A DNA stretch of 50,979 nucleotides from an uncultured Desulfovibrionaceae bacterium (lineage in GTDB: Bacteria; Desulfobacterota; Desulfovibrionia; Desulfovibrionales; Desulfovibrionaceae), in contig CALUUT010000016.1 in NCBI GenBank assembly GCA_944324045.1, forward strand, positions 1 through 50,979, in the 5' to 3' direction. Made by a program: the position numbers and the translations under genes. Of the stretch, positions 42,634 to 50,979 are shown in pieces. Positions within the stretch are counted from its first letter, which is position 1. Every line of letters begins with the position of its first letter. Below the pieces are notes generated by a model that was not told where the DNA came from, did no database searches, and worked only from the letters and a program-made list of their open reading frames with translations.

Positions 42634-43236
42634 ATGAAAAAAACCGCCGCTTTTTTTGATTTTGATGGAACCATCACTTCCCAGGACAGCTTCTGGCTTT
42701 TTCTCAAACACACTGTTCCCGGCGTTCATCTTGCGCGCGGCGCCTGCGTTCTCAGCCCCTTTTTGCTGGCTTATTTCTGTGGCCGGTACGACGATGCGCT
42801 GATCAAAGAAAAAGTGCTGACCCGTTTTTATCAGGGCTGGACAAAACGAGCCATGGAAAACGCCGGATGCAAGCTTAACGAACAGGTTTTCCCCGGAATT
42901 TTAAGGCCCGCCGCCATGGAGCGCATAGCCTGGCATCGAGCGCAGGGCCACAGGCTTTTTCTTGTGACGGCGTCGCCGGAAGAATGGACCTTGCCCTTTG
43001 CCCAAATGTATGGAATGGAGTGCATCGCCACGCGCCTTGAATACTGCTGCGGACGCTTTACCGGCCGGCTTGCCGGGCAAAACTGCCGCGGCCCGGAAAA
43101 AGTGCGGCGCATACGCGCGCTGCTTCCGGATATTGAAGAATTTGAAACATACGCATATGGAGACACCAAAGGAGATCTCCCCATGCTTGAATTTGCGGAT
43201 CATGCCATGTTCCGTCCCTTTCGGGACGAAGCGTAG
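42634..43236 (+). CDS. HAD-superfamily phosphatase (subfamily IB)
   Basis: A 200-residue HAD hydrolase. Motif I is FFDFDGT with nucleophile D9 and acid D11; the Thr/Ser motif II lies in RLFLVTASPEEW, and motif III is YGDTKGDLPML. The subfamily IB cap is a helical insert (residues about 25-95), as in SerB-like phosphoserine and related phosphatases. The substrate is unknown. The ribosome site is poor, and the open frame reaches back to 42415 across the tRNA promoter; the start at MKKTAAFFDFD is chosen because motif I is normally at the N-terminus. Confidence 0.85.
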   Translation: MKKTAAFFDFDGTITSQDSFWLFLKHTVPGVHLARGACVLSPFLLAYFCGRYDDALIKEKVLTRFYQGWTKRAMENAGCKLNEQVFPGILRPAAMERIAWHRAQGHRLFLVTASPEEWTLPFAQMYGMECIATRLEYCCGRFTGRLAGQNCRGPEKVRRIRALLPDIEEFETYAYGDTKGDLPMLEFADHAMFRPFRDEA

Positions 43237-43343
43237 CCTTTGCCGGGATGAACGCCGTTTCAGACCTTGCCTGACCCGACGCCTCAAAAATCCGGAAAAA
43301 CCCGTTCTGAAGTTTTGGGAAAAAGCACGACGGGTAAAACCCC

Positions 43344-43652
43344 ATGACAAGTATGTGGTATTGCTATCTTGCCCTTTGCGCGGATAAAAGCCTTTATTGC
43401 GGCGTGACCATAAATCTTGAACGGCGCATGCAACGCCACAACCAGGGCCAGGGAGCCCGATATACCCGCTCAAGGCGGCCTGTCGCGCTGCTTTGCGCCC
43501 GCCCGTTCCCGGACAAACGCAGCGCCATGAGCGCGGAAGCCAGAATAAAACGCGTTCCCGCGCCGCGAAAGCCCGCTTTCCTGCATACGCTTGCGCTTGA
43601 AGCATGGAAAGCCGCTGGACGCGCTTTGGAAACAGCGCATCTTCCAATCTGA
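43344..43652 (+). CDS. GIY-YIG domain protein (YhbQ-like)
   Basis: A 102-residue single-domain protein of the GIY-YIG nuclease superfamily. The core is visible (WYCYLALCADKSLYCGVTIN, then LERRMQRHNQGQGARYTRSR), with the catalytic Tyr/Arg framework; the second motif reads YCG rather than YIG. The C-terminal EARIKRVPAPRK is typical of YhbQ/UPF0213 proteins, whose biological role is unclear. A second Met at 43353 is a possible start. It lies 107 nt after the HAD gene. Confidence 0.82.
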   Translation: MTSMWYCYLALCADKSLYCGVTINLERRMQRHNQGQGARYTRSRRPVALLCARPFPDKRSAMSAEARIKRVPAPRKPAFLHTLALEAWKAAGRALETAHLPI

Positions 43653-43684
43653 ACGCCATCCTCTAACCCATCACGGATGCCCCC

Positions 43685-45910
43685 ATGTCTTCTCTTTTCC
43701 ATAAAACATCATGCAACGCCGCCGCCGCGAAAACGCCCCGCCCCATACTTCCCGGGTTCAAACCGGAAATACTGGCGCCGGCCGGGGACCGCGCGGCGCT
43801 TATGGCCGCATTTGCGGCCGGGGCGGACGCTGCATACCTTGGACTGAAACATTTTTCCGCACGCATGCAGGCCGAAAATTTTTCCGTCAAGGAACTGGCC
43901 GCGCTCACGGATATGGCCCGCGCTGAAAACTAACTGATACACGTCGCCATAAACGCCCTGCTCAAACCAAACGACCTTCAGGCGGCCGGACGTCTTATGG
44001 ATCGCCTGGCCCGCGAGGTGAAGCCTCATGTCCTTATTCTTCAGGATCTTGGGGCAATCGAGCTTGCAAGACAGGCCGGGTTTGAAGGCGAGGTGCATCT
44101 CTCCACGCTGGCCAACGTCAGCTCTCCTTCCGACCTTGAGGTCGCGGCCGCGCTTGGAGCGCGGTGCGTGGTTCTTCCACGCGAACTGAGCATTGACGAA
44201 ATACACGCCATGTCCGACGCCTGCCCGGATAATCTGGCTCTTGAGGTCTTCATCCACGGCGCCCTGTGTTACTGCGTGTCCGGAAGATGCTACTGGTCAA
44301 GCTACATGGGCGGCAAAAGCGGTTTGCGCGGCCGCTGCGTGCAGCCGTGCCGGCGCGTATACATGCAAAAAAACCGCGAGGCCCGCTTTTTCTCATGCCG
44401 GGACCTGTCGCTTGACGTTCTGGTCAAAACCCTGCTCAGCGCGCCCCGCGTGCGCGCCTGGAAAATCGAAGGCCGCAAGAAAGGCGCCCATTATGTATAT
44501 TACACAACCGCGGCCTACGTTCTTTTGCGCGACCATCCCGAAGACCCGCAAGCCAAAAAAAACGCCGTAGAGCTTCTGGACATGGCCCTCGGACGCCCGA
44601 CGACGCGGGCGCGCTTTTTGCCTCAGCGCGTCCTCTCGCCCACCGCGCCTGACGAACAGACCAGCTCCGGGCTGCTCGTGGGCAAGATTGCGGTGCATAC
44701 CGCGAAAAATGCGGCCGCAACAGCGAAACCAGACCCTTCCGGCAGGAAAAAAGAGGCGCAGGCGCGCAATCGCGGGAAGGCCGCCGGGCGTTTCATAATA
44801 AAGCCGCGTCAGGCTTTGCTGCCTGGGGATCTCCTGCGCGTCGGCTATGAGGACGAGTCATGGCATCATACATCGCCGGTTACGCGCTCTGTCCCGAAAG
44901 GCGGAACCTTTACGCTCATGCCGCCGCACGGCAAATATCCCAAAAGCGGCGTCCCGGTGTTCCTCATCGACCGCAAGGAACCTGAGCTTAACGCCGCGAT
45001 TCGCGAATGGGAGCGAAAGCTTGAGCGCGCGATGCGCGCAACGCGAAAAGGGCCGGAACATGAAGCGGACTTTGGCTCCGACTTTACGCCGGCCATGCCC
45101 GCGCGCGCGGGCCGCGTTCCCGGCCGAACCGTCATTCTGCGTTCCGCCATCCCGCATGGCCGGGAAGGAAAAACCAGCGCCCGCGGCAATACCGTGAACG
45201 GCTTGTGGCTGTCGCCCAGAAGCCTTGAAATCGTATCCCGCACCATCTTTGGAAAAATATCCTGGTGGCTGCCGCCCGTCATCTGGCCGGACGAATGGCA
45301 AAACTGGCAGGAGATGGTCCGGCGCGCCGTGAAACAGGGCGCGCGGCAATTTGTATGCAATCAGCCATGGCATATCGCGCTTTTTGAGGGACAAACGCCG
45401 GGCGCGCGCTCCAAAAGCGCAGTGGAACGGCCTGACGCCGTAAAAAATGAAAGCGGCCAAAACCGCGGCGGACTTGAACTGCTTGCCGGACCGTTTTGCA
45501 ATACGGCGAATGCCTTGGCCCTTGAGTCCCTGCGCCGTATGGGGTTTTGCGGGGCGTTCGTAAGCCCGGAACTGTCCGGAGAGGATATGCTGGCGTTGCC
45601 CGCTTCAAGCCCGCTTCCTCTTGGCGTGGCGCTTTCCGGATTCTGGCCGGTCGGCATTTCCCGCTTTGAGGCGGACGGCGTGCGCCTTCAGGAGCCGCTT
45701 TCAAGCCCCAAACGCGAAATTTTCTGGACCAGACGCTACGGCCAGAATCTGTGGCTGTACCCGGGCTGGCCCCTTGATCTTGAAGCGCGCCGCGAAGAGC
45801 TTGAACGCGCGGGCTACTCCTGGTTTGTCCGCATTGACGAACGCAGGCCCAAAGACGTGCCGGAACCGGCGAGAACCACGGAATTCAACTGGAATTTGTC
45901 CCTGCTGTAA
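43685..45910 (+). pseudogene. U32-family peptidase gene broken by an in-frame TAA
   Basis: A 742-codon frame of the U32 (YhbU/RlhA/UbiU) family, open except for TAA at 43931-43933 (codon 83). The parts on both sides belong together: PEILAPAGDRAALMAAFAAG before the stop, then HVAINALLKPNDLQAAGRLM after it in the same frame. The U32 signature is intact (LEVFIHGALCYCVSGRCYW near codon 200). Codon 83 would be expected to be a Lys-type residue, so AAA-to-TAA is the simplest change. An ATG at 43997 could give a 637-residue product lacking the conserved N-terminus. It could also be a sequencing error. Confidence 0.8.
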
Positions 45911-46034
45911 CAAATACGCAAAAAAATGCGACTTCTATTCCGTCTTCGCAACAAAAACGCTAACGCCCAAACAGATGCCTCATGGACGCGGGGAGAAAGA
46001 AAACAACGCAAACCCCCTTGGCCATCTTGACCGT

Positions 46035-46064
46035 TTGACATGGTTGAGGCACATTCGTCTTAAT
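46035..46064 (+). promoter_or_regulatory. Promoter of the paaK-iorAB cluster
   Basis: A perfect -35 TTGACA (46035-46040) and CTTAAT (46059-46064) lie 18 nt apart in a fairly AT-rich gap. The predicted start is about 30 nt before the paaK start codon. Confidence 0.5.
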
Positions 46065-46103
46065 GATATTTTGAATGAATCGCGTACATGAAGGAGTTCT
46101 CCC

Positions 46104-47411
46104 ATGATTTTCAATATGGAACGTGAAACGCTCCCTCGCGAGGAGCTGGAGGCGTTACAGCTGAACCGACTGCAAAATCTGTGCGAGCGGGTTTATGCCA
46201 ATGTTCCTTTTTACCGGCAGCGTTTCGATGAAGCCGGAATAACGCCGGGCGACATTCATACCCTTGAGGATATCAAGCACCTGCCCTTTACGGAAAAACA
46301 GGATCTCAGGGACAACTATCCTTTCGGGCTTTTTGCCGTGCCCAAGGAAAACATTGTGCGCATCCACGCCTCAAGCGGAACCACGGGCAAGGCCACCGTC
46401 GTCGGCTACACGGCCCGCGATCTGGACTCTTGGGCTACGCTCATGGCCCGTTCCCTGTCCGCGGCCGGCATCACGCGCAGCGACCTCATTCATAACGCAT
46501 ACGGATACGGCCTGTTCACCGGCGGACTGGGCGCTCATTATGGCGCGGAAAAGCTTGGAGCCACAGTCATTCCCATGTCGGGCGGCGCGACCAAGCGTCA
46601 GGTGCATCTGATGCACGATTTCGGCGCCACGGCCATCACCTGCACGCCCTCTTATGCCCTGCATCTGTATGAAGTCGGACTGGACGAAGGCATCGACATG
46701 CGCAACGAACCCTTGCGCATCGGAGTATTTGGAGCGGAACCCTGGACAGACGCCATGCGCGAGGATATCGAGGAAAAAATGGGAATTTCCGCGGTAAACG
46801 TGTACGGGCTTTCTGAAGTCATGGGGCCGGGCGTGTCCATTGAATGCGCCGAAGCAAAATGCGGCATGCATATTTTCGAAGACCATTTCCTGCCGGAAAT
46901 CATCGACCCTGTGACCGGCGAAGTCCTGAAACCGGGGGAAACCGGGGAACTGGTGCTGACCACGCTGACCAAGGAAGGCGTCCCGCTCATCCGCTACCGC
47001 ACAAGAGACATAACCGCCCTTGATTATACCCCGTGCCGCTGCGGGCGCACCCATGTGCGCATGCGCAGGGTCATGGGACGCAGCGACGACATGCTGATCA
47101 TCCTCGGCGTGAACGTCTTCTCCTCGCAGATTGAAAGCATTCTCGTGGAAACGGATGGATTGTCGCCGCATTACCAGATTGTGATAAGCCGGGACGGCAC
47201 GCTGGATTCCCTTGAGGTGCGCGTGGAAATTTCCGAAACCCTCATAGCCGACGGCGCGGTGCGCAACCTCCAGCAACTTGAATCCCGCATTCAAAAGACC
47301 ATCAAGGAATACCTGGGCGTTTCCGCCAATGTACGGCTGGTGGAACCAAGATCCATTCAGCGCTCGGAAGGCAAGGCCAAACGGGTACTGGACCTGCGTA
47401 CTCAACAATAG
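46104..47411 (+). CDS. paaK: Phenylacetate-CoA ligase (arylacetate-CoA ligase)
   Basis: A 435-residue adenylate-forming enzyme of the PaaK type. The AMP/phosphate loop is [16 protein letters not shown] (residues about 90-105), [15 protein letters not shown] is the acid-thiol ligase motif near residue 235, and the C-terminal PaaK lid domain follows residue about 330 ([18 protein letters not shown]). In anaerobes with IorAB it probably runs with arylacetyl-CoA, gaining ATP in the reverse direction or activating arylacetates. AAGGAG precedes the ATG. It starts the ligase-ACT-iorA-iorB cluster. Confidence 0.93.
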   Translation: MIFNMERETLPREELEALQLNRLQNLCERVYANVPFYRQRFDEAGITPGDIHTLEDIKHLPFTEKQDLRDNYPFGLFAVPKENIVRIHASSGTTGKATVVGYTARDLDSWATLMARSLSAAGITRSDLIHNAYGYGLFTGGLGAHYGAEKLGATVIPMSGGATKRQVHLMHDFGATAITCTPSYALHLYEVGLDEGIDMRNEPLRIGVFGAEPWTDAMREDIEEKMGISAVNVYGLSEVMGPGVSIECAEAKCGMHIFEDHFLPEIIDPVTGEVLKPGETGELVLTTLTKEGVPLIRYRTRDITALDYTPCRCGRTHVRMRRVMGRSDDMLIILGVNVFSSQIESILVETDGLSPHYQIVISRDGTLDSLEVRVEISETLIADGAVRNLQQLESRIQKTIKEYLGVSANVRLVEPRSIQRSEGKAKRVLDLRTQQ

Positions 47412-47429
47412 CAGCAGAAGGATAACCCC

Positions 47430-47861
47430 ATGAAAGTTGAACAGATTTCAGTTTTTCTGGAAAACAGGACCGGCCGGCTTGCGGAAATCACGCACGCCCT
47501 GTCAGAGGCCAATATCAACATCAAAGCCCTGTCTTTGGCCGACACGTCCGATTTCGGCATCCTGCGCCTTATCCTGAGCGACTGCGAGAAGGGCTACAAG
47601 GTTCTGCGGGACAAAGGCTTCACCGTGGGCCGCAATATGGTTGTGGCGGTGCAGATGCCTGACGCTCCGGGCGGGCTTGATTCCATTCTTCAGGTTCTGC
47701 GCGAATCTGAGGTCAACGTGGAATACATGTATGTATTTGTGCCCTGGCGCAAGGGCAGCGCGACCGTCGTCTGCCGCTTCGACGACACGGACAAGGCCGT
47801 CGCGGCGTTGCGCGCGAAAAATATTCCTCTTGTTTCTCAGGAAGAGCTGAGCAAGGAATAA
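47430..47861 (+). CDS. Tandem ACT-domain protein
   Basis: A 143-residue protein made of two ACT domains (residues about 1-68, beginning VEQISVFLENRTGRLAEITH, and about 70-140, beginning VVAVQMPDAPGGLDSILQVL). ACT domains bind amino acids and regulate enzymes; there is no catalytic domain here. The same gene is often found beside phenylacetate-CoA ligase and indolepyruvate oxidoreductase genes, so it may sense an aromatic or branched amino acid. It follows paaK by 18 nt and is translated from AGAAGGATAACCCC. Confidence 0.88.
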   Translation: MKVEQISVFLENRTGRLAEITHALSEANINIKALSLADTSDFGILRLILSDCEKGYKVLRDKGFTVGRNMVVAVQMPDAPGGLDSILQVLRESEVNVEYMYVFVPWRKGSATVVCRFDDTDKAVAALRAKNIPLVSQEELSKE

Positions 47862-48197
47862 CCTGAAGCCTGCAACGCGCTTGGCGGACGCGCCTGAAAG
47901 AGTCGAAGACCGGAAAAAACGCCGCGTTTACGGAGATTGCGGCGCGGCTTCATCCCGTTTTACGGCCCATATGTCTTTGCGCCCAGGCGCGGCATACTCT
48001 CACTTTTGGCCGGGGGATTCCTCCCCCGGCCCGCTTTGTTATTCTGGAACCCTTCATATCAACGCCGATATCGCCGGCATGGGGCCGTGCCCCGCGCCTG
48101 GTCCGGGCCCAGAAGCCCGGCGAAGGGATAAGGGAAGCATCGGAGTCTTCCCGTGACGATTACAATTCATTATTGAGGTTAGTTGCAAGGAGAGCGC
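47862..48197. other. Gap between the ACT gene and iorA, with hairpin
   Basis: In this 336-nt gap there is no supported gene. It contains a strong GC-rich hairpin (48008-48031) and a smaller CCGGGC/GCCCGG stem near 48098. A 91-codon plus-strand frame from 47881 has no ribosome site. I see no TPP riboswitch motif. An own promoter for iorAB is possible. Confidence 0.45.
48008..48031 (+). terminator. GC-rich hairpin, possible weak terminator or attenuator
   Basis: GGCCGGGGGA and TCCCCCGGCC make a 10-bp perfect stem with a 4-nt loop. The sequence that follows (CGCTTTGTTATT) is only partly T-rich, so termination may be incomplete and some read-through into iorA is likely. Confidence 0.5.
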
Positions 48198-50066
48198 ATG
48201 TCCATCCTACTCAACGGCAAGCCCGGCGAAAAAGCCCTGCTTATGGGCAACGAGGCCCTTGTGCGCGGCGCTTATGAGGCTGGTCTTGATTTTGCCAGTT
48301 GCTATCCGGGAACGCCGTCTTCGGAAGTGAGCACCCTTTTGTTCGGCCTGCAGAAAAAAGCCGATTTTTACATGGAATTCGCCACCAATGAAAAGGTGGC
48401 CACGGAAGCGGCCGCGGGCGCGGCCCTTGCCGGTCTTAAAAGCATGACCGCGCTTAAGCATGTCGGCCTCAACGTGGCCGCGGACCCTCTTGGAACCCTG
48501 TCCTACATGGGGGTGCGCGGGGCCATGGTCATCTATAACGCGGACGATCCCGGCATGTTTTCAAGCCAGAATGAGCAGGACAACCGATATTTCGCTCAAC
48601 TGTTCAATGTGCCCATGTTCGAGCCTTCCAACGCTCAGGAAATGAAGGACATGACCGTCGCGGCCTTCGCCCTTTCCCAGGAGCTCGGGATGCCGGTCAT
48701 AGTGCGTTCCACCACGCGCGTCGCCCATATGCGCGGCCCTGTCGTTTTTGGTCCGGTTTCGCCGGCCAAAAAGCAAACCTATTTTGAACGGGCGCCCAAA
48801 GACCTGGTGTCGCTTCCGGCCAACGCGCGCGTCATGCATGTCCGCCTTCTGGAACGCATGAAAAACGCCGCGGAAACAAGCGAAAAAAGTCCTTTCAATC
48901 GCGTCGAAGGCGAAGGAACGCTGGGCGTTATTACAAGCTCCGCCAGCGTGCCCTATGTGCTCGACGCCATACGCGACCTTGGCTTAAGCGGCAAAGTCGC
49001 GACATATTGCCTTGGCATGACCTGGCCTCTTCCGGAAAAGGGGCTTGCCCGATTCCTTTCAGGGAAAAGCAAGGTTCTTGTGGTTGAAGAACTTGAGCCG
49101 TGGCTTGAAAACGCGGTCAAAGCCGTCGCTCAGGCGCACGGGCTCAACATGCCTATCCGCGGCAAGGGAACGGCCGGCCTTTTAACCAGGCTTTCCGAAT
49201 ACGATCCGGCGCTGGTGCGCGCCGCCATTGCCGAATATTTTGAGGTCGAAGACATATTCCCGGATAAAGTCGATGCAAGCGACTGTCCGCCCCTGCCGGT
49301 ACGGCCGCCCAGCCTGTGCGCGGGCTGCCCGCACCGCATGACGTATTATGCGGCGAAAAAGGCGGCGGAAGGGCTGGATGTGATTTTCCCCAACGATATC
49401 GGCTGCTATACGCTTGGATTCATGCCGCCCCTGCAAATGGCGGATACGGTCCTGTGCATGGGCGCATCCGTGAGCGTTCCGGCCGGCCTTGGGTATGCGG
49501 TCAGGGAATCAGGCCAGAAAATTCTTGCCTTTATCGGGGACAGCACCTTTTTCCACTCCGGCATGACCGGACTCGTCCATGCCGTATTCAACAACCACAA
49601 ATTCACTCTGGTCATTCTGGACAACCAGATCACGGCCATGACCGGCCATCAGCCTTCCCCGGCCATGGACCCGCAGGCCGCGGACGGGAATCTGACGCCT
49701 GTGGACATTGAAGCCGTGGCGCGCGGGCTTGGGGTCAAGCACGTGCAGGTCGTGCGGCCCACAAATCTGAAAAAAACCACGGCCGCCATTCGCGAAGCCC
49801 TTGAGTATGACGGCCTGTCCGTCATCATTGCCCGGGAGCCCTGTCCTTTGAGCGTCAAACGCCATCTGGGGAAACAAAAAGCCGTCAAATTCGCCGTGGA
49901 TCAGGAAAAATGCACGAAGTGCCGGGCGTGCATCTCCACATTTGCCTGCCCCGCGTTCTTTGTGGACAATGAAACCATTCGCATTGACCCAACGCTGTGC
50001 GCCGGATGCGCCGTATGCGTTCAGGTCTGCCCCGCGCATGCGATCAAACCGGCCAAGGCCGATTAA
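48198..50066 (+). CDS. iorA: Indolepyruvate:ferredoxin oxidoreductase alpha subunit
   Basis: A 622-residue thiamine-diphosphate enzyme subunit that oxidatively decarboxylates aryl pyruvates from Trp, Phe and Tyr to arylacetyl-CoA with ferredoxin as acceptor. The N-terminal pyrimidine-binding half opens with GLDFASCYPGTPSSEV. The thiamine-binding motif is GDSTFFHSGMTGLVHAVFNN (residues about 445-465). The C-terminus carries two 4Fe-4S sites (CTKCRACISTFACP and CAGCAVCVQVCP). AAGGAGAGCGC sets ATG 48198. iorB follows after 9 nt. Confidence 0.95.
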   Translation: MSILLNGKPGEKALLMGNEALVRGAYEAGLDFASCYPGTPSSEVSTLLFGLQKKADFYMEFATNEKVATEAAAGAALAGLKSMTALKHVGLNVAADPLGTLSYMGVRGAMVIYNADDPGMFSSQNEQDNRYFAQLFNVPMFEPSNAQEMKDMTVAAFALSQELGMPVIVRSTTRVAHMRGPVVFGPVSPAKKQTYFERAPKDLVSLPANARVMHVRLLERMKNAAETSEKSPFNRVEGEGTLGVITSSASVPYVLDAIRDLGLSGKVATYCLGMTWPLPEKGLARFLSGKSKVLVVEELEPWLENAVKAVAQAHGLNMPIRGKGTAGLLTRLSEYDPALVRAAIAEYFEVEDIFPDKVDASDCPPLPVRPPSLCAGCPHRMTYYAAKKAAEGLDVIFPNDIGCYTLGFMPPLQMADTVLCMGASVSVPAGLGYAVRESGQKILAFIGDSTFFHSGMTGLVHAVFNNHKFTLVILDNQITAMTGHQPSPAMDPQAADGNLTPVDIEAVARGLGVKHVQVVRPTNLKKTTAAIREALEYDGLSVIIAREPCPLSVKRHLGKQKAVKFAVDQEKCTKCRACISTFACPAFFVDNETIRIDPTLCAGCAVCVQVCPAHAIKPAKAD

Positions 50067-50075
50067 GGAGACGGC

Positions 50076-50672
50076 ATGAAAACGGTACGCATCTTCTTTA
50101 CCGGCGTCGGCGGACAGGGCAACGTGCTGGCGTCCAAACTTCTGGGCGAAGCGGCCCTGCTTTCGAATATTCCCGTAGTGCTCAGCGAAATACACGGCAT
50201 GTCCCAGCGCGGCGGCGTGGTCGAATCCACAGCCGTAATCGGCGGGGCCTTAAGCCCGGTCATTGCGGATGGAGAGGCCGATATTCTCATGGCTTTCGAG
50301 CCGCTTGAGGCGTTGCGGGCTTTGCGCAAAATACATCGCAAAAGCGTCATAATCGTATCCACGGCGCCTTTGCCGCCTTCAAGCGTGGCGACCGGGCAAT
50401 GCGCCTATCCGGATGTGAAAGGCATTCCGGACTTCCTCGCGGCCAAGGCGGCCCGGGTCGTTTCGCTGGATGCGCGCAAAGAAGCCGAAAAAGCGGGGAA
50501 TCCGCTTGGCGTCAACATGGTCATGCTGGGAGCGCTGTTTGCAACCGGCGCGCTGCCCATCAGCAAAGACGCGCTCACGGAAGCCATCCGCAAAGGCACC
50601 AAGCCGGCTTTTCTTGAAAAAAACCTCGCCTGTTTTGAACGCGGCGTTGAAACGGCGTCCGGTCGGAAATAG
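50076..50672 (+). CDS. iorB: Indolepyruvate:ferredoxin oxidoreductase beta subunit
   Basis: A 198-residue protein of the gamma-domain family of 2-oxoacid:ferredoxin oxidoreductases. The conserved N-terminus is IFFTGVGGQGNVLASKLLGE, followed by SEIHGMSQRGGVVESTAVIG and the later GVNMVMLGALFATGALPI. It completes the heteromeric enzyme with IorA and binds CoA in this family. AAGGAGACGGC precedes the ATG. A strong terminator hairpin lies 20 nt after the stop and closes the cluster. Confidence 0.95.
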   Translation: MKTVRIFFTGVGGQGNVLASKLLGEAALLSNIPVVLSEIHGMSQRGGVVESTAVIGGALSPVIADGEADILMAFEPLEALRALRKIHRKSVIIVSTAPLPPSSVATGQCAYPDVKGIPDFLAAKAARVVSLDARKEAEKAGNPLGVNMVMLGALFATGALPISKDALTEAIRKGTKPAFLEKNLACFERGVETASGRK

Positions 50673-50693
50673 ACGCTTTCCGCCCGATTTTCC

Positions 50694-50731
50694 AGGGAAG
50701 GATGCGCAAAGCAACGCGCGTCCTTCCCTTT
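50694..50731 (+). terminator. Terminator of the iorAB transcript
   Basis: AGGGAAGGA and TCCTTCCCT form a 9-bp stem, extended after one mismatch by GCGC/GCGC, with a short loop. Only a short T-rich tail (TTTGCCGTTTC) follows. Confidence 0.7.
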
Positions 50732-50805
50732 GCCGTTTCTATCGCATTCCAACCCCGCTTCCCTGGACCAGGGTTTCCGGATATTCCCTATGCGCCCGCC
50801 AGCGC

Positions 50806-50844
50806 CCAAAATAAAAGGCGCTCACAGAATAACCGTAAGCGCCT
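50806..50844 (-). terminator. Terminator of tRNA-Lys
   Basis: On the minus strand AGGCGCTTAC and GTGAGCGCCT pair in a stem with one G-T pair, 8 nt after the tRNA, and the sequence then runs into TTTTATTTTGGG. The form resembles the tRNA-Arg terminator. Confidence 0.8.
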
Positions 50845-50852
50845 GAAATATA

Positions 50853-50928
50853 TGGTGGGTCGTGCGGGATTCGAACCTGCGACTCGCTGCTTAAAAGGCA
50901 GCTACTCTACCGCCTGAGTTAACGACCC
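50853..50928 (-). tRNA. tRNA-Lys (anticodon TTT)
   Basis: A 76-nt tRNA with acceptor stem GGGTCGT/ACGACCC, anticodon stem GCTGC/GCAGC around the loop CTTTTAA (anticodon TTT), T arm GCAGG-TTCGAAT-CCCGC, discriminator A and encoded CCA. The wobble uridine of this tRNA is a normal target of 2-thiolation and mnm5 modification. The promoter lies toward the window edge and is not clear. Confidence 0.97.
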
Positions 50929-50979
50929 ATACTAAGCACGTCTTCATGCATGGTGCTCCATGCCATGACGCGTTCGTGG

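Noticed and set aside
43931-43933. In-frame stop in the U32 gene read as a recoded amino acid
   Set aside because: Pyrrolysine uses TAG and selenocysteine TGA; the codon here is TAA and no recoding element is visible.
47862-48197. TPP riboswitch before iorA
   Set aside because: The conserved CTGAGA and the paired ACC/GAACCTG segments are not present; only simple hairpins are.

Overview
The window reads as chromosomal DNA of a GC-rich, motile, anaerobic deltaproteobacterium, most likely a member of the Desulfovibrionaceae. The main pointers are a seven-iron ferredoxin that closely resembles Desulfovibrio africanus ferredoxin III (an Asp replaces one cluster cysteine), a sigma-54 promoter in front of a flgBC-fliEFGHI operon, a ferredoxin-dependent indolepyruvate oxidoreductase (IorAB) with a phenylacetate-CoA ligase, and a giant Lap/VCBS/RTX adhesin. 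This assignment is inferred from gene content; no database was searched.

Layout. 1-7.2 kb: a TPR protein facing a flagellar basal-body/export operon (flgB, flgC, fliE, fliF, fliG, fliH, fliI; no fliJ follows). 7.2-16.6 kb: an AaeXAB-like aromatic-acid efflux operon (outer-membrane lipoprotein, FUSC pump, a 65-residue DUF1656/AaeX protein, HlyD-type adaptor) divergent from a LysR regulator, then a partial duplicate made of a second FUSC pump and a second LysR gene. 16.6-22.6 kb: a flavodoxin-like iron-sulfur flavoprotein, a DsbA-like thiol oxidoreductase, a TtuB/TtuA-like tRNA 2-thiolation pair, a glycosyltransferase and a polyprenyl-phosphate sugar transferase ending at a strong terminator. 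22.6-29.2 kb: ferredoxin, HtrA/DegP protease, CobT, an orphan OppF-type ATPase, a candidate sigma-54-driven small RNA in an otherwise gene-free gap, an MnmM-like methyltransferase and an aromatic amino acid permease. 29.5-40.6 kb: a 3083-residue adhesin preceded on the same strand by a GGDEF diguanylate cyclase. 41-46 kb: an XRE regulator, a pyridoxamine-oxidase-fold protein, tRNA-Arg(CCG), a HAD phosphatase, a GIY-YIG protein and a U32 peptidase gene broken by one in-frame TAA. 46-51 kb: paaK, an ACT-domain gene, iorA, iorB and tRNA-Lys(TTT).

Three themes connect the genes. Surface behaviour is served by the flagellum, the exopolysaccharide-type transferases, the adhesin with a candidate LapG cleavage site, and the cyclase beside it. 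Aromatic metabolism is served by the aromatic amino acid permease, IorAB, PaaK, the ACT sensor and the Aae-type efflux pumps that could export aromatic acids. tRNA modification is served by the TtuA/TtuB pair and the MnmM-like enzyme.

The most unusual signal is at about 26.87-27.13 kb. On the minus strand a near-consensus sigma-54 promoter is followed about 235 nt later by a perfect intrinsic terminator. Between them lie a long hairpin and an exposed CUCCUCCUCC tract, which together look like an undescribed regulatory RNA.
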